From Neobacillus sp. OS1-2 (GTDB lineage Bacteria > Bacillota > Bacilli > Bacillales > Cytobacillaceae): a stretch of 64,000 nucleotides of DNA. Of this stretch, positions 20,819 to 30,180 are shown one piece after another; positions within the stretch are counted from its first letter, which is position 1, and each line of letters begins with the position of its first letter. A model generated the notes under the pieces. The model saw only the letters and a list, made by a program, of their open reading frames with translations, did not search any database and was not told the origin of the DNA. A program made the position numbers and the translations under genes. Location of the stretch: positions 3,624,001 through 3,688,000 of the forward strand of contig NZ_CP133265.1 in NCBI RefSeq assembly GCF_030915505.1, given 5' to 3'.

Positions 20819-21742
20819 ATGTTGGAAGGAATATTACCGCTATTTAAGCCTGCTGGGTTAACCTCGCATGATTGTGTTTTTAAATTAAGAAAGATTTTAA
20901 AAACAAAAAGGATAGGACATACGGGGACACTCGATCCTGATGTGACCGGTGTTCTGCCTATTTGTGTTGGAAAGGCAACGAAGGTTGCAGAGTACATAAC
21001 GGATGCCGGGAAAGCTTATGAGGGAGAAGTTACTCTTGGCTTTTCAACAACAACTGAAGACGCTTCAGGTGAGGTTGTTGAAAGGAAACCGGTAGATCGA
21101 ATTATTTCTCGAGATGAAATCATGGCGTTACTGAAATTATTTACAGGTGAAATCAAACAAACTCCGCCCATGTATTCTGCCGTAAAAGTGGGTGGGGTTA
21201 GACTTTACGAATATGCAAGAAAAGGGATTGTGGTTGAACGGCCTTCTAGAATTGTAACCATCTATTCAATTGAACTGCTTGACGATAGAGAGCAGTTTCA
21301 AGGGGAGGAAATTTCCTTTCGCTTTAGAGTGAGTTGCAGCAAAGGAACGTACATTCGTACGTTGGCGGTCATGATTGGTGAACGCCTAGGTTTTCCAGCC
21401 CATATGTCTAATTTGCAAAGAGTTCAATCTGCTACATTTTCTTTGGAGGATTGTTTAACGTTTGAAGAAATAGAACAACATATGGCAGCAGGCACGATTT
21501 CAAGTGTGTTAAAACCGCTAGAAACAGCGCTTTCTCATTTGCCGAAATTACTGATTAATGATAAAGTAGCAGAGAAAGTAAAAAATGGTGCACTATTACC
21601 TATACCAGAAGAAGTAGAAAATATAAACGGACCCATTATCGCTGAAACGAACGAAGGTTTCGCTCTTGCCATTTATTCAAAACATCCGAGCAAGCCCGGA
21701 CTTTTAAAGCCAGTTAAAGTGTTAAGAAATGATCAATCATAA
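20819..21742 (+). CDS. truB: tRNA pseudouridine-55 synthase
   Basis: A 307-residue enzyme that isomerises U55 in the T-loop of tRNAs. The N-terminal KPAGLTSHDCVFKLR and catalytic-Asp motif GTLDPDVTGVLP (Asp at about residue 40) are diagnostic, with a C-terminal RNA-binding region. The ATG at 20819 follows TTAGGAGA. It is followed 32 bases later by ribF; the pair is conserved in Bacilli. Confidence 0.97.
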   Translation: MLEGILPLFKPAGLTSHDCVFKLRKILKTKRIGHTGTLDPDVTGVLPICVGKATKVAEYITDAGKAYEGEVTLGFSTTTEDASGEVVERKPVDRIISRDEIMALLKLFTGEIKQTPPMYSAVKVGGVRLYEYARKGIVVERPSRIVTIYSIELLDDREQFQGEEISFRFRVSCSKGTYIRTLAVMIGERLGFPAHMSNLQRVQSATFSLEDCLTFEEIEQHMAAGTISSVLKPLETALSHLPKLLINDKVAEKVKNGALLPIPEEVENINGPIIAETNEGFALAIYSKHPSKPGLLKPVKVLRNDQS

Positions 21743-21774
21743 AAAGGGTACGGTCTAGAAAAGGTGAGTTTCAA

Positions 21775-22728
21775 TTGGAAGTAATTAAGCTTAATTTCCC
21801 ATTAAACATAAATAAAAATGAAATTCCGCCCTTAGCTATGGCTTTGGGCTATTTTGACGGTGTTCATCTTGGACATCAACAAGTTGTGCTAGAGGCAAAA
21901 AAACAAGCAGATAAAAAGGGTCTACGCAGTGCTGTGATGACCTTTGATCCACACCCATCAGTTGTGTTAGGAATGAATAAAAATCAGGTTCAATATATAA
22001 CTCCATTAGAAGAAAAGACTAAAATTATTGAGTCACTCGGGATTGATTATTTATTTATCGTCCATTTCACTTCAGAATTTGCCAACCTTCTTCCACAGGA
22101 GTTTATTGATCAATATGTCATTGGTCTGAATGTCCAGCATGTAGTTGCCGGATTCGACTTTACTTATGGACGTATGGGCAAAGGGACAATGGAAACAATC
22201 CTATTCCATTCACGGGACGAGTTTTCTTATTCGATTGTTCCCAAGTTTGTTCATGAAAGTGAAAAGGTAAGCTCGACAAGAATTCGTCATCTTATTAAGG
22301 AAGGAAACACAAGGGGACTTCCTACCCTTCTTGGCAGATACTACACAACAACTGGCGTGGTCATTCATGGTGATAAACGAGGCAGGACAATCGGTTTTCC
22401 TACGGCGAATATCGACATAGAAGGTGAATATATTATACCGCCACTTGGGGTTTACGCAGTAAGAATGAAGGTTCGTTCCGTTTGGTATAATGGAGTTTGT
22501 AATGTTGGATTTAAACCAACATTTAATAATGAGGCACAAAAGCAGTCTGTTGAGGTTCATTTATTTGATTTTGATCAAGAAATATATGGCGATGAAGTAA
22601 TGGTTGAATGGCATCATTATATCCGTAAGGAACAAAAGTTTTCCGGAATTGATCAACTGGTTGCACAAATAGAAAAAGATAAACAACAAACAATAGAATA
22701 CTTTGAAAATAATCGACAATCTTTCTGA
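21775..22728 (+). CDS. ribF: Bifunctional riboflavin kinase / FAD synthetase
   Basis: A 317-residue enzyme that phosphorylates riboflavin to FMN and adenylylates FMN to FAD (ribC in B. subtilis). The N-terminal adenylyltransferase domain has LGYFDGVHLGHQ (about 24-35) and SSTRIRHLI (about 165). The C-terminal kinase domain has GDKRGRTIGFPTANI and YGDEVMVEW. It starts with TTG at 21775 after AAAAGGTGAG. Genes truB-ribF appear to be one unit. Confidence 0.96.
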   Translation: MEVIKLNFPLNINKNEIPPLAMALGYFDGVHLGHQQVVLEAKKQADKKGLRSAVMTFDPHPSVVLGMNKNQVQYITPLEEKTKIIESLGIDYLFIVHFTSEFANLLPQEFIDQYVIGLNVQHVVAGFDFTYGRMGKGTMETILFHSRDEFSYSIVPKFVHESEKVSSTRIRHLIKEGNTRGLPTLLGRYYTTTGVVIHGDKRGRTIGFPTANIDIEGEYIIPPLGVYAVRMKVRSVWYNGVCNVGFKPTFNNEAQKQSVEVHLFDFDQEIYGDEVMVEWHHYIRKEQKFSGIDQLVAQIEKDKQQTIEYFENNRQSF

Positions 22729-22777
22729 CATTGTTGGTGAAAAAGATGTTTTTATTATAAGAAAGTAAGGTTTTAAC

Positions 22778-22806
22778 TTGCTTTTTGACGGAAAAACATG
22801 TATTCT
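22778..22806 (+). promoter_or_regulatory. Sigma-A promoter candidate for rpsO
   Basis: TTGCTT (22778-22783), 17-base spacer and TATTCT (22801-22806) lie about 92 bases upstream of rpsO. Confidence 0.45.
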
Positions 22807-22827
22807 TAATTACGTATTAAAAACAAC

Positions 22828-22890
22828 CTTTGCTTGGCAAGTCGAGTCACCGACGCTTGCTCGGTAACTGGGGATATGAAAATTAGGAGG
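22828..22890 (+). promoter_or_regulatory. rpsO leader, possible S15 autoregulatory RNA
   Basis: The untranslated leader is GC-rich against its surroundings and can fold, with CCGA/TCGG and CGAG/CTCG pairings around 22850-22865, ending just before the AGGAGGTGA of rpsO. S15 represses its own leader in several bacteria, including Geobacillus. Assignment here rests on position and foldability only. Confidence 0.4.
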
Positions 22891-22898
22891 TGAATTGG

Positions 22899-23168
22899 AT
22901 GGCAATCACTCAAGAACGTAAAAATGAACTGATCAATGAGTATAAAACTCATGAGGGCGATACTGGATCTGCAGAAGTTCAAATCGCTGTCCTTACTGAA
23001 TCAATCAACAATTTGAACGAGCACTTACGTACACACAAGAAAGATCACCACTCACGCCGTGGTCTTTTGAAAATGGTTGGTAAACGTCGTAATCTTTTAA
23101 CATTCCTTCGTAATAAAGACGTACAACGTTACCGTGTGTTAATTAATAAGCTTGGTCTACGTCGTTAG
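22899..23168 (+). CDS. rpsO: 30S ribosomal protein S15
   Basis: An 89-residue primary 16S rRNA-binding protein, exactly the family length. It has the conserved [19 protein letters not shown] and [19 protein letters not shown] segments. The ATG at 22899 follows AGGAGGTGA; an in-frame GTG at 22890 falls within the ribosome binding site. It lies directly upstream of pnp, as in most bacteria, but a terminator separates them. Confidence 0.98.
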   Translation: MAITQERKNELINEYKTHEGDTGSAEVQIAVLTESINNLNEHLRTHKKDHHSRRGLLKMVGKRRNLLTFLRNKDVQRYRVLINKLGLRR

Positions 23169-23175
23169 ATTACAG

Positions 23176-23200
23176 AAGCGGGATTTTTCCCGCTTTTTTG
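23176..23200 (+). terminator. Intrinsic terminator between rpsO and pnp
   Basis: AAGCGGG and CCCGCTT pair around a short A/T loop and are followed by TTTTT. Confidence 0.85.
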
Positions 23201-23412
23201 TTAGGTAAAAAAGCCAGAGTAGGGTGACCATTTAAGAAATTTCTATACATATTTTTAAGTCAGGACTAATTTGTGCATACTATTATTAATTTGAATGATA
23301 ACATAAGCTTTTAAGGCTTTTTTTATATGATTGAAAAATTTAGTACGATGATTGCAGTGAAATGTTTTTTCGCATCATCCTCTAAGTGATTTAGATAGAG
23401 AGGGGTAAAAAT

Positions 23413-25531
23413 ATGGAACATACGAAACATGAATATTCGATGGACTGGGCTGGGCGTAAATTATCAGTTGAAATCGGTCAATTAGCTAAACAAGCAAACG
23501 GTGCCGCCCTGGTTCGCTATGGTGATACTGCTGTATTAAGTACCGCTACAGCTTCAAAAGAACCGAAGAATTTAGACTTTTTTCCGTTAACAGTAAATTA
23601 CGAAGAACGTTTGTATGCGGTTGGAAAAATCCCTGGAGGATTTATTAAACGTGAAGGTCGACCAAGTGAAAAAGCTATTTTAGCAAGCCGATTGATTGAT
23701 CGTCCAATTCGCCCGCTTTTTGCTGATGGGTTTCGAAATGATGTACAAGTTATTAGTATTGTTATGAGTGTAGACCAAGATTGTTCAACAGAAATGGCTG
23801 CGATGTTTGGTTCTTCACTAGCACTTAGTACTTCAGAATATTCCATTTGAAGGTCCAATTGCCGGTGTGGTTGTCGGTCGGGTCAATAATGAATTTATCA
23901 TCAACCCAACTGTTGAGCAGGCTGAAAAAAGTGACATCCATTTAACTGTTGCCGGAACAAAAGATGCGATCAACATGGTTGAGGCGGGTGCACTTGAAGT
24001 GCCTGAAGAAATCATGCTTGAGGCGATAATGTTTGGACACAATGAAATCAAACGCTTGATTGAGTTTCAAGAGAAAATTGTCGCAGAAATAGGCAAGGAC
24101 AAACGAGAAATTAGCCTATATGAAATAGATAAAGAACTTGAAGTTGAAGTTAGAGATTTATGTGAAGCTGACATGCTTAAGGCAATTCAAGTGCAGGAAA
24201 AGCATGCTCGTGAGGATGCCATTAAAGAAGTCAAAAATCATGTGATTGCTAAATATACAGAACAAGAAGCAACAGACGAAGATATGAAACAAGTGAAGCA
24301 AATTTTGGACAAGATTGTCAAAGGTGAAGTCCGCCGTTTAATTACAGTGGAAAAAGTTCGTCCGGATGGGCGCAAGATTGATGAAATTCGTCCATTATCT
24401 TCACAAGTAAGTATTTTACCGCGTACACACGGTTCAGGCCTTTTTACCCGTGGACAGACACAGGCATTAAGTATTTGTACACTTGGGGCAATGGGTGATG
24501 TTCAAATTCTTGATGGATTAGGGATTGAAGAAGAAAAAAGATTTATGCACCACTATAACTTCCCATCCTTTAGTGTGGGAGAAACGGGACCTATTCGTGG
24601 ACCGGGTCGCCGCGAGATTGGGCATGGGGCCTTGGGTGAACGTGCTCTTGAACCGGTTATTCCGCCTGAGAAGGATTTTCCATATACCATCCGCCTTGTT
24701 TCTGAGGTATTGGAATCAAACGGCTCCACCTCACAAGCTAGTATTTGTGCAAGCACCTTAGCAATGATGGATGCAGGCGTTCCAATTAAAGCTCCTGTTG
24801 CTGGTATTGCAATGGGACTTGTAAAATCAGGTGAGCATTATACAGTGTTATCAGATATTCAAGGGATGGAAGATCATCTTGGAGATATGGACTTTAAAGT
24901 AGCTGGAACCGCTAAAGGGGTCACCGCACTTCAAATGGATATTAAGATTGAAGGTCTTTCCCGTGAGATTTTAGAAGAAGCCCTGCAGCAAGCAAAAGTG
25001 GGGAGAATGCACATTTTAGATTCCATGCTTGCGACTATTAATGTGCCTAGAGAAGAGCTTTCCCAGTTTGCACCGAAAATTTTAACAATGACGATTAACC
25101 CTGATAAGATTCGTGATGTTATTGGACCAAGTGGTAAGCAAATCAATAAGATTATTGAAGAAACTGGTGTTAAGATCGATATTGAGCAGGATGGTACCGT
25201 CTTTATTGCATCAACAAATCAAGAAATGAACAATAAGGCGAAGAAAATCATCGAAGATATTGTTCGTGAAGTTCAAGTAGGTGAAATGTACCTCGGTAAG
25301 GTCAAACGGATTGAAAAATTTGGTGCCTTCGTAGAAATTTTTGCCGGTAAAGATGGTCTTGTCCATATTTCTGAACTTGCTGAAGAGCGGGTTGGAAAAG
25401 TGGAGGATGTTGTCAAGCTTGGTGACGAAATGTTAGTAAAAGTAACCGAAATTGATAAACAAGGTCGTGTCAATTTATCCCGCAAGGCTGTATTGAAAGA
25501 ACAGCGGGAAAAGGAAGAGCAAAAGCAATAA
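23413..25531 (+). pseudogene. pnp: Polynucleotide phosphorylase, apparently frameshifted by one extra base
   Basis: PNPase degrades RNA 3' to 5' with phosphate. The reading frame from ATG 23413 runs through residue 145 and stops at TGA 23848-23850. The rest of the protein continues in the +1 frame to 25531. Removing one A at 23837 or 23838 restores [20 protein letters not shown] and gives 705 residues, the B. subtilis length. Both RNase PH domains, the KH domain ([16 protein letters not shown]) and the S1 domain are otherwise well conserved. The downstream half shows no decay, which favours a sequencing error or a very recent mutation over an old pseudogene. Confidence 0.9.
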
Positions 25532-25564
25532 ACAGTACCGTAAAAATAAAATAGGTATTACAAA

Positions 25565-25594
25565 GGAGTCAGGGTCCCACCCTGACTTTTTCTG
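25565..25594 (+). terminator. Intrinsic terminator after pnp
   Basis: AGTCAGGGT / ACCCTGACT perfect 9-base stem with a CCC loop (25567-25587), followed by TTTT. Confidence 0.88.
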
Positions 25595-25734
25595 TAATGA
25601 ATTTGAACGTTTGAATTTCACCTTTGAGAAATATCCTGCTTCAGCACTAAGGACTGCTGACCAGGGTGCGGCCGCTTTTCTATGTTCTACCTTGTCCCTT
25701 CTATACATAATCTGTAAGGAAGGGGGAAAAATAG

Positions 25735-26682
25735 ATGAAAAAAGTCATGATTATATTTGTCATTTGCCTGGCTGCTTGGGTGGCAGTAAACAATCCCATC
25801 GTGAATCAATATGTAGCTGCTTTAAAAGTTTCAGCACTTCCAGCAGTGAAACAGTCCGATCCTCTATATCAAAGTATCTTAAAAAATGCTCCTACATATG
25901 AAATCCCTCCTTCCGATGCAAAAATTGATTTAGTCTGGAAGGCGATCCCCGGTTATAATGGTCTTAAAGTTGATGTCACAGCATCATATAAAAATATGAA
26001 GAAAGGGCAAGTTTTTAATGAAAAGAAACTTGTTTTTGTGCAGACAAAACCAAAAGTTCATCTAAAAGACTTGCCACCTTCACCGATATATAAAGGTCAT
26101 CCGGAAAAACCAATGGTTTCCTTTATTATTAACGTTGCATGGGGAAATGAATATTTATCAGAAATTCTTGCAACCTTAAAAAAACATAATGTTTCAGCGA
26201 GTTTTTTCCTTGAAGGCAATTGGGTTAAAAAGAATCCAGATCTTGCAAAAATGATTGTATCAGCAGGGCATGAGGTAGGAAATCATTCCTATAGTCATCC
26301 TGATATGAAGCAATTAACGGCAGAGAAGGCGCGGGAACAAATGATAAAGACGAACGAAATTATTGAAGCAGCAACAGGTGAAAAATGTGTTTGGTTCGCC
26401 CCGCCAAGTGGCAGCTATCGGGATGAAACCATTAAAGTTGCTGCCGACCTAAACCTGAAAACGGTTATGTGGACTGTCGATACGGTCGATTGGCGAAAAC
26501 CGACGCCGGAAGTTCTGATAAATCGGGTGATGTCTAAGATTGATAAGGGTTCAATGGTTCTTATGCACCCAACCGAATCAACCGCCAAATCGCTCAATCA
26601 GTTAATTACCTTAATTGAGCAAAAGAATTTACAAATAGGGACAGTTACTGACTTAATGAGTGAGGAACGAATTATGAAATAA
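25735..26682 (+). CDS. ylxY: YlxY, spore-associated polysaccharide deacetylase-like protein
   Basis: A 315-residue protein with an N-terminal hydrophobic export signal (about residues 2-20) and a C-terminal NodB-homology domain (about 125-310). The zinc-ligand motif HSYSHPD is present, and APPSGSYRDE matches motif 3. Motif 1, normally TFDDGP, reads FIINVAWGN, so the catalytic Asp is missing. As far as I recall, this is a feature of the YlxY family, so it may bind rather than deacetylate glycans. The gene lies between pnp and mlpA as in B. subtilis. Confidence 0.88.
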   Translation: MKKVMIIFVICLAAWVAVNNPIVNQYVAALKVSALPAVKQSDPLYQSILKNAPTYEIPPSDAKIDLVWKAIPGYNGLKVDVTASYKNMKKGQVFNEKKLVFVQTKPKVHLKDLPPSPIYKGHPEKPMVSFIINVAWGNEYLSEILATLKKHNVSASFFLEGNWVKKNPDLAKMIVSAGHEVGNHSYSHPDMKQLTAEKAREQMIKTNEIIEAATGEKCVWFAPPSGSYRDETIKVAADLNLKTVMWTVDTVDWRKPTPEVLINRVMSKIDKGSMVLMHPTESTAKSLNQLITLIEQKNLQIGTVTDLMSEERIMK

Positions 26683-26782
26683 TTTAGGAAAAATATAACT
26701 GAAATTGGAGAAAATACTTTATAGAAAGTATAATTAATAATTGGAGTAGTAGCATCTGTTGTATAGAGACAGGAGGAAGTCA

Positions 26783-28021
26783 ATGATTAATAAGTATACA
26801 TGCCAAAATGGAGTAAGAATTGTATTAGAGAATATCCCCACCGTACGATCTGTTGCCATCGGTGTTTGGATTGGAACAGGTTCTAGAAATGAGAACCCAC
26901 AAACAAATGGGATTTCCCATTTCCTTGAACATATGTTTTTTAAAGGAACTACAACACGATCAGCCAAGGAAATTGCGGAAGCATTTGATAGCATTGGCGG
27001 TCAAGTAAACGCTTTTACCTCTAAGGAATATACATGCTATTATGCAAAAGTTCTTGATACGCATTCTAAACTTGCACTAGATGTGTTAGCTGATATGTTT
27101 TTTAATTCAACTTTTGTAGAGGAAGAACTGAATAAAGAAAGAAATGTCGTTTTAGAGGAAATAAAAATGTATGAAGATACACCTGATGACATTGTTCACG
27201 ATTTATTAACCAGGGCAGTGTACGAAGACCACCCGCTTGGGTACCCCATACTTGGGACGGAAGAAACATTAAATACGTTTACAGGTGAAACACTTAGAGA
27301 GTATATTACTGAACGATATACGCCTGAAAATGTCGTTATTTCGATTGCAGGTAACGTTTCGGAAAGTTTTATTCAAGAGGTTGAACAGTATTTCGGATCC
27401 TATCAGGGCGGGTCAAAAGAAATACCCGAAAACATTCCTACCTTTCATTCCAATCGGATTTCAAGGAAAAAGGAAACAGAACAGGCCCATTTATGTATTG
27501 GATTTGAGGGGTTAAAGGTTGGGCATGAGGATATATACAGTTTAATCACCTTAAACAATATATTGGGTGGCAGCATGAGCTCAAGACTGTTTCAAGAAGT
27601 CCGCGAGCAACGCGGATTAGCTTATTCCGTATTTTCTTACCATTCGGCCTATCAGGATAGTGGGATTGTAACTGTCTACGGTGGAACAGGTGCAAAGCAG
27701 TTGGATGTTTTATTTGAAACAATCCAAGAAACACTTGAGAAATTGAAGCAAAATGGCATAACTGAAAAAGAAATAACAAATAGTAAAGAGCAGCTAAAAG
27801 GAAGTCTTATGTTAAGTTTGGAAAGTACGAATAGCCGGATGAGTCGGAATGGTAAAAATGAACTTTTATTAAAACGTCATCGTTCACTTGACGAAATTAT
27901 TGAACAAATTGATGCCGTATCTAAAAAAGGCGTTGACGAAATGGCACGAGCTGTTTTTACAGATCAATATTCCGTGACATTAATTAGCCCTGACGGCGAA
28001 TTCCCAAATAAATTATTATAA
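26783..28021 (+). CDS. mlpA: MlpA/YmxG, M16-family zinc peptidase
   Basis: A 412-residue peptidase related to mitochondrial processing peptidase beta. The inverted zinc motif HFLEH is at about residues 48-52 with the distal Glu in the ...EEIKMYEDTPDD region. The C-terminal half-domain has the RLFQEVREQRGLAYSV motif. I start at ATG 26783 after AGGAGGAAGTC; the in-frame codon at 26759 precedes this ribosome binding site. Its physiological substrate is not certain. It ends with a terminator before ymxH. Confidence 0.92.
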   Translation: MINKYTCQNGVRIVLENIPTVRSVAIGVWIGTGSRNENPQTNGISHFLEHMFFKGTTTRSAKEIAEAFDSIGGQVNAFTSKEYTCYYAKVLDTHSKLALDVLADMFFNSTFVEEELNKERNVVLEEIKMYEDTPDDIVHDLLTRAVYEDHPLGYPILGTEETLNTFTGETLREYITERYTPENVVISIAGNVSESFIQEVEQYFGSYQGGSKEIPENIPTFHSNRISRKKETEQAHLCIGFEGLKVGHEDIYSLITLNNILGGSMSSRLFQEVREQRGLAYSVFSYHSAYQDSGIVTVYGGTGAKQLDVLFETIQETLEKLKQNGITEKEITNSKEQLKGSLMLSLESTNSRMSRNGKNELLLKRHRSLDEIIEQIDAVSKKGVDEMARAVFTDQYSVTLISPDGEFPNKLL

Positions 28022-28026
28022 ATTTT

Positions 28027-28062
28027 AAAGAGGTATTCCATACGTGAATGCCTCTTTTCTTT
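28027..28062 (+). terminator. Intrinsic terminator after mlpA
   Basis: AAAGAGGTATTC (28027-28038) pairs with GAATGCCTCTTT (28046-28057), one wobble, then T-rich. Confidence 0.8.
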
Positions 28063-28120
28063 AGTCTAAAATGGGACGCCCCCCTATAAACTAGTAGAAA
28101 AGGGAAACAAAGGGGGTTAT

Positions 28121-28369
28121 ATGGCTGTGAGGTTAAGTGAATTAAGTGGCAAAGAAATTGTAGATGTTAAAAAGGCAGAACGTCTTGGGGTCTTAGGTCA
28201 AACCGATTTGGAAATAAATGAGGGAACCGGACAAATACAGGCGTTACTGATTCCTTCATTAAAATGGTTTGGCTTTCGAAAACAAGGGGAGGAAATTAGG
28301 GTGCCATGGCAGCATATTAAAAAAATCGGAACGGATATGATTATCATTGATATACCAGATGAAGATTAA
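28121..28369 (+). CDS. ymxH: YlmC/YmxH family PRC-barrel protein
   Basis: An 82-residue PRC-barrel protein of the YlmC/YmxH sporulation family, starting MAVRLSELSGKEIVDV. The C-terminal part has VPWQHIKKIGTDMIIID. The ATG follows AAAGGGGGTTAT. It sits between mlpA and dpaA, the conserved place. Function is not established; relatives are upregulated in sporulation. Confidence 0.88.
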   Translation: MAVRLSELSGKEIVDVKKAERLGVLGQTDLEINEGTGQIQALLIPSLKWFGFRKQGEEIRVPWQHIKKIGTDMIIIDIPDED

Positions 28370-28379
28370 TAGATAAGTG

Positions 28380-28422
28380 ACAAAAGCCTAGGCAAAATAA
28401 CATTTGCTTGGGCTTTTTTCAT
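28380..28422 (+). terminator. Intrinsic terminator after ymxH
   Basis: AAAAGCCTAGGCAAA pairs with TTTGCTTGGGCTTTT (one wobble), followed by a T run. Confidence 0.8.
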
Positions 28423-28440
28423 TTCATAGGCTGAAAAACT

Positions 28441-28468
28441 CACCGAATGAAGCAAACTTACATAAGAT
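28441..28468 (+). promoter_or_regulatory. Sigma-K-type promoter candidate for dpaAB
   Basis: CACC (AC core at 28442-28443), a 17-base spacer and CATAAGAT (28461-28468) fit the sigma-K pattern (mACm, 16-17 bases, CATAnnnT). It lies about 65 bases upstream of dpaA. The dipicolinate synthase operon is known to be sigma-K-dependent in B. subtilis, which supports the call. Confidence 0.6.
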
Positions 28469-28533
28469 GTTGAAGTGATATGAAGAAAAGGAATTATTAG
28501 TGGACTTTTAAAAAAAAGAAGGTGAATGTGTTC

Positions 28534-29436
28534 ATGCTGACAGGGATGCAGATAGCCGTGATTGGCGGGGATGCCAGACAGCTGGAAATCATCCGCAAGC
28601 TAACCGAATTGGATGCGAAATTATCGCTAATTGGTTTTGAACAACTTGATCATGCTTTTACTGGAGCGGTCAAGGAAAAGTTGGATGAAGTTGATTTTAT
28701 AAATATGGATGCCCTCATTTTACCGGTGCCTGGTACGAATTTAGAAGGACAGGTAGAAACCATCTTTTCGAATGAAAAGGTTGTTTTAACAGAAGAAATG
28801 TTGAGTAAAACACCTGAACATTGTGCTATTTATTCAGGAATTAGTAATTCCTTTTTAAATGGAATAACAAAGGGTGCGAAACGAACACTCATTCAATTGT
28901 TCGAACGAGATGATGTGGCGATTTATAATTCAATTCCAACTGTCGAAGGAACCATTATGATGGCCATACAGCATACCGATTTTACAATCCACGGCTCAAA
29001 TATTGCAGTACTGGGATTAGGAAGAGTTGGGATGAGTGTAGCAAGAACTTTCGCTGCACTTGGAGCCAAGGTTAAGGTTGGAGCTAGAAAAAGTGAACAT
29101 TTGGCACGAATTACCGAGATGGGGTTAATTCCATTTCATTTATCTAATTTGGTCAATGAAGTGAAGGATACCGATATTTTAATCAATACAGCACCACATT
29201 TAATTGTTACCGCCATGGTGATTTCGAAATTGCCGTCACATACGCTCATTATTGATCTTGCATCAAAGCCTGGAGGAACTGATTTTCGATATGCCGAAAA
29301 GAGAGGAATTAAAGCGTTGCTCGCACCAGGGCTACCAGGGATAGTTGCCCCTAAAACAGCTGGGCAAATACTGGCCAATGTTTTAGCTCAACTGCTTCAA
29401 GATGAGTTCAGAAAGCGAAAGGGGAAAGTGAAATGA
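28534..29436 (+). CDS. dpaA: Dipicolinate synthase subunit A
   Basis: A 300-residue Rossmann-fold subunit (SpoVFA) of the enzyme making dipicolinic acid, the calcium chelator of the spore core, in the mother cell. It begins MLTGMQIAVIGGDARQLE, and the NAD(P)-binding motif VLGLGRVGMSVART is at about residue 157. I place the start at ATG 28534, 8 bases after AGAAGGTGA; GTG codons at 28522 and 28528 overlap it. Its stop overlaps the dpaB start (ATGA). asd, dapG and dapA follow and supply the precursor. Confidence 0.96.
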   Translation: MLTGMQIAVIGGDARQLEIIRKLTELDAKLSLIGFEQLDHAFTGAVKEKLDEVDFINMDALILPVPGTNLEGQVETIFSNEKVVLTEEMLSKTPEHCAIYSGISNSFLNGITKGAKRTLIQLFERDDVAIYNSIPTVEGTIMMAIQHTDFTIHGSNIAVLGLGRVGMSVARTFAALGAKVKVGARKSEHLARITEMGLIPFHLSNLVNEVKDTDILINTAPHLIVTAMVISKLPSHTLIIDLASKPGGTDFRYAEKRGIKALLAPGLPGIVAPKTAGQILANVLAQLLQDEFRKRKGKVK

Positions 29437-30032
29437 GTTTAAATGGTAAAAGAATTGGCTTTGGTCTTACCGGCTCACATTGCACGTATGATGCCGTTTT
29501 TCCGGAAATTGAAAAATTAGTTCAGGCTGGGGCAGAAGTATTGCCAGTTGTGACTTTTACAGTTAAAAGTACAGAAACGCGTTTTGGAAAAGGGGAAGAT
29601 TGGATTCAAAGAATAGAAGATTTAACAGGTCATAAGGTGATTGATTCGATTGTGAAAGCAGAGCCATTAGGACCGAAAATCCCTCTTGATTGTATGGTGG
29701 TTGCTCCCTTAACAGGCGTTTCAATGAGTAAATTTGCTAATGCTATGAATGATAGCCCGGTATTGATGGCTGCTAAAGCAACATTAAGGAATTTAAAGCC
29801 TGTTGTCCTTGGGATTTCAACGAATGATGCCCTTGGCTTAAACGGTGTAAACTTAATGAGGTTAATGGCAACAAAAAATATCTATTTTATCCCTTATGGG
29901 CAAGATGACCCTGTGAAGAAACCAAATTCAATGGTTGCGAGGATGACCTTGTTATCTGAAACAGTAGAAGCAGCACTTGAAGGGAGACAGCTCCAACCTG
30001 TACTTGTAGAAAGATACAAAGATTCTGACTAA
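29433..30032 (+). CDS. dpaB: Dipicolinate synthase subunit B
   Basis: A 199-residue flavoprotein-like subunit (SpoVFB) of dipicolinate synthase. It starts MSLNGKRIGFGLTGSHCTYD, the typical HFCD/flavoprotein beginning, and has MVVAPLTGVSMSKFANAMNDS. It overlaps dpaA by four bases, consistent with stoichiometric coupling. The pair works in the mother cell during late sporulation. Confidence 0.96.
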   Translation: MSLNGKRIGFGLTGSHCTYDAVFPEIEKLVQAGAEVLPVVTFTVKSTETRFGKGEDWIQRIEDLTGHKVIDSIVKAEPLGPKIPLDCMVVAPLTGVSMSKFANAMNDSPVLMAAKATLRNLKPVVLGISTNDALGLNGVNLMRLMATKNIYFIPYGQDDPVKKPNSMVARMTLLSETVEAALEGRQLQPVLVERYKDSD

Positions 30033-30076
30033 TTTCCCCCTTGTACGTCAAAAAAGGTTATTTCTTTAAAAGAATA

Positions 30077-30125
30077 TGGTAAAATAAATTAATCTTCCAT
30101 CGGGAGGGGGGAACCCCCTTCTGAT
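30077..30125 (+). promoter_or_regulatory. asd promoter region with GC-rich leader hairpin
   Basis: TATGGTAAAAT (to 30085) resembles an extended -10 box. A stable stem, GAGGGGG-type (30103-30110) with CCCCCTTC (30114-30121) and a GAA loop, follows in the leader. There is no T run, so it is not an intrinsic terminator. This would let asd-dapG be expressed outside sporulation. Confidence 0.4.
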
Positions 30126-30180
30126 AGGATATTTATCATAGAAATGACCAGTACTATATAGTGGAAAAGGGGAACTAGAA

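Noticed and set aside
23867..25531. A separate gene starting inside pnp
   Set aside because: Its N-terminus continues the PNPase sequence directly from the first fragment; one extra base explains the break, so it is one frameshifted gene.
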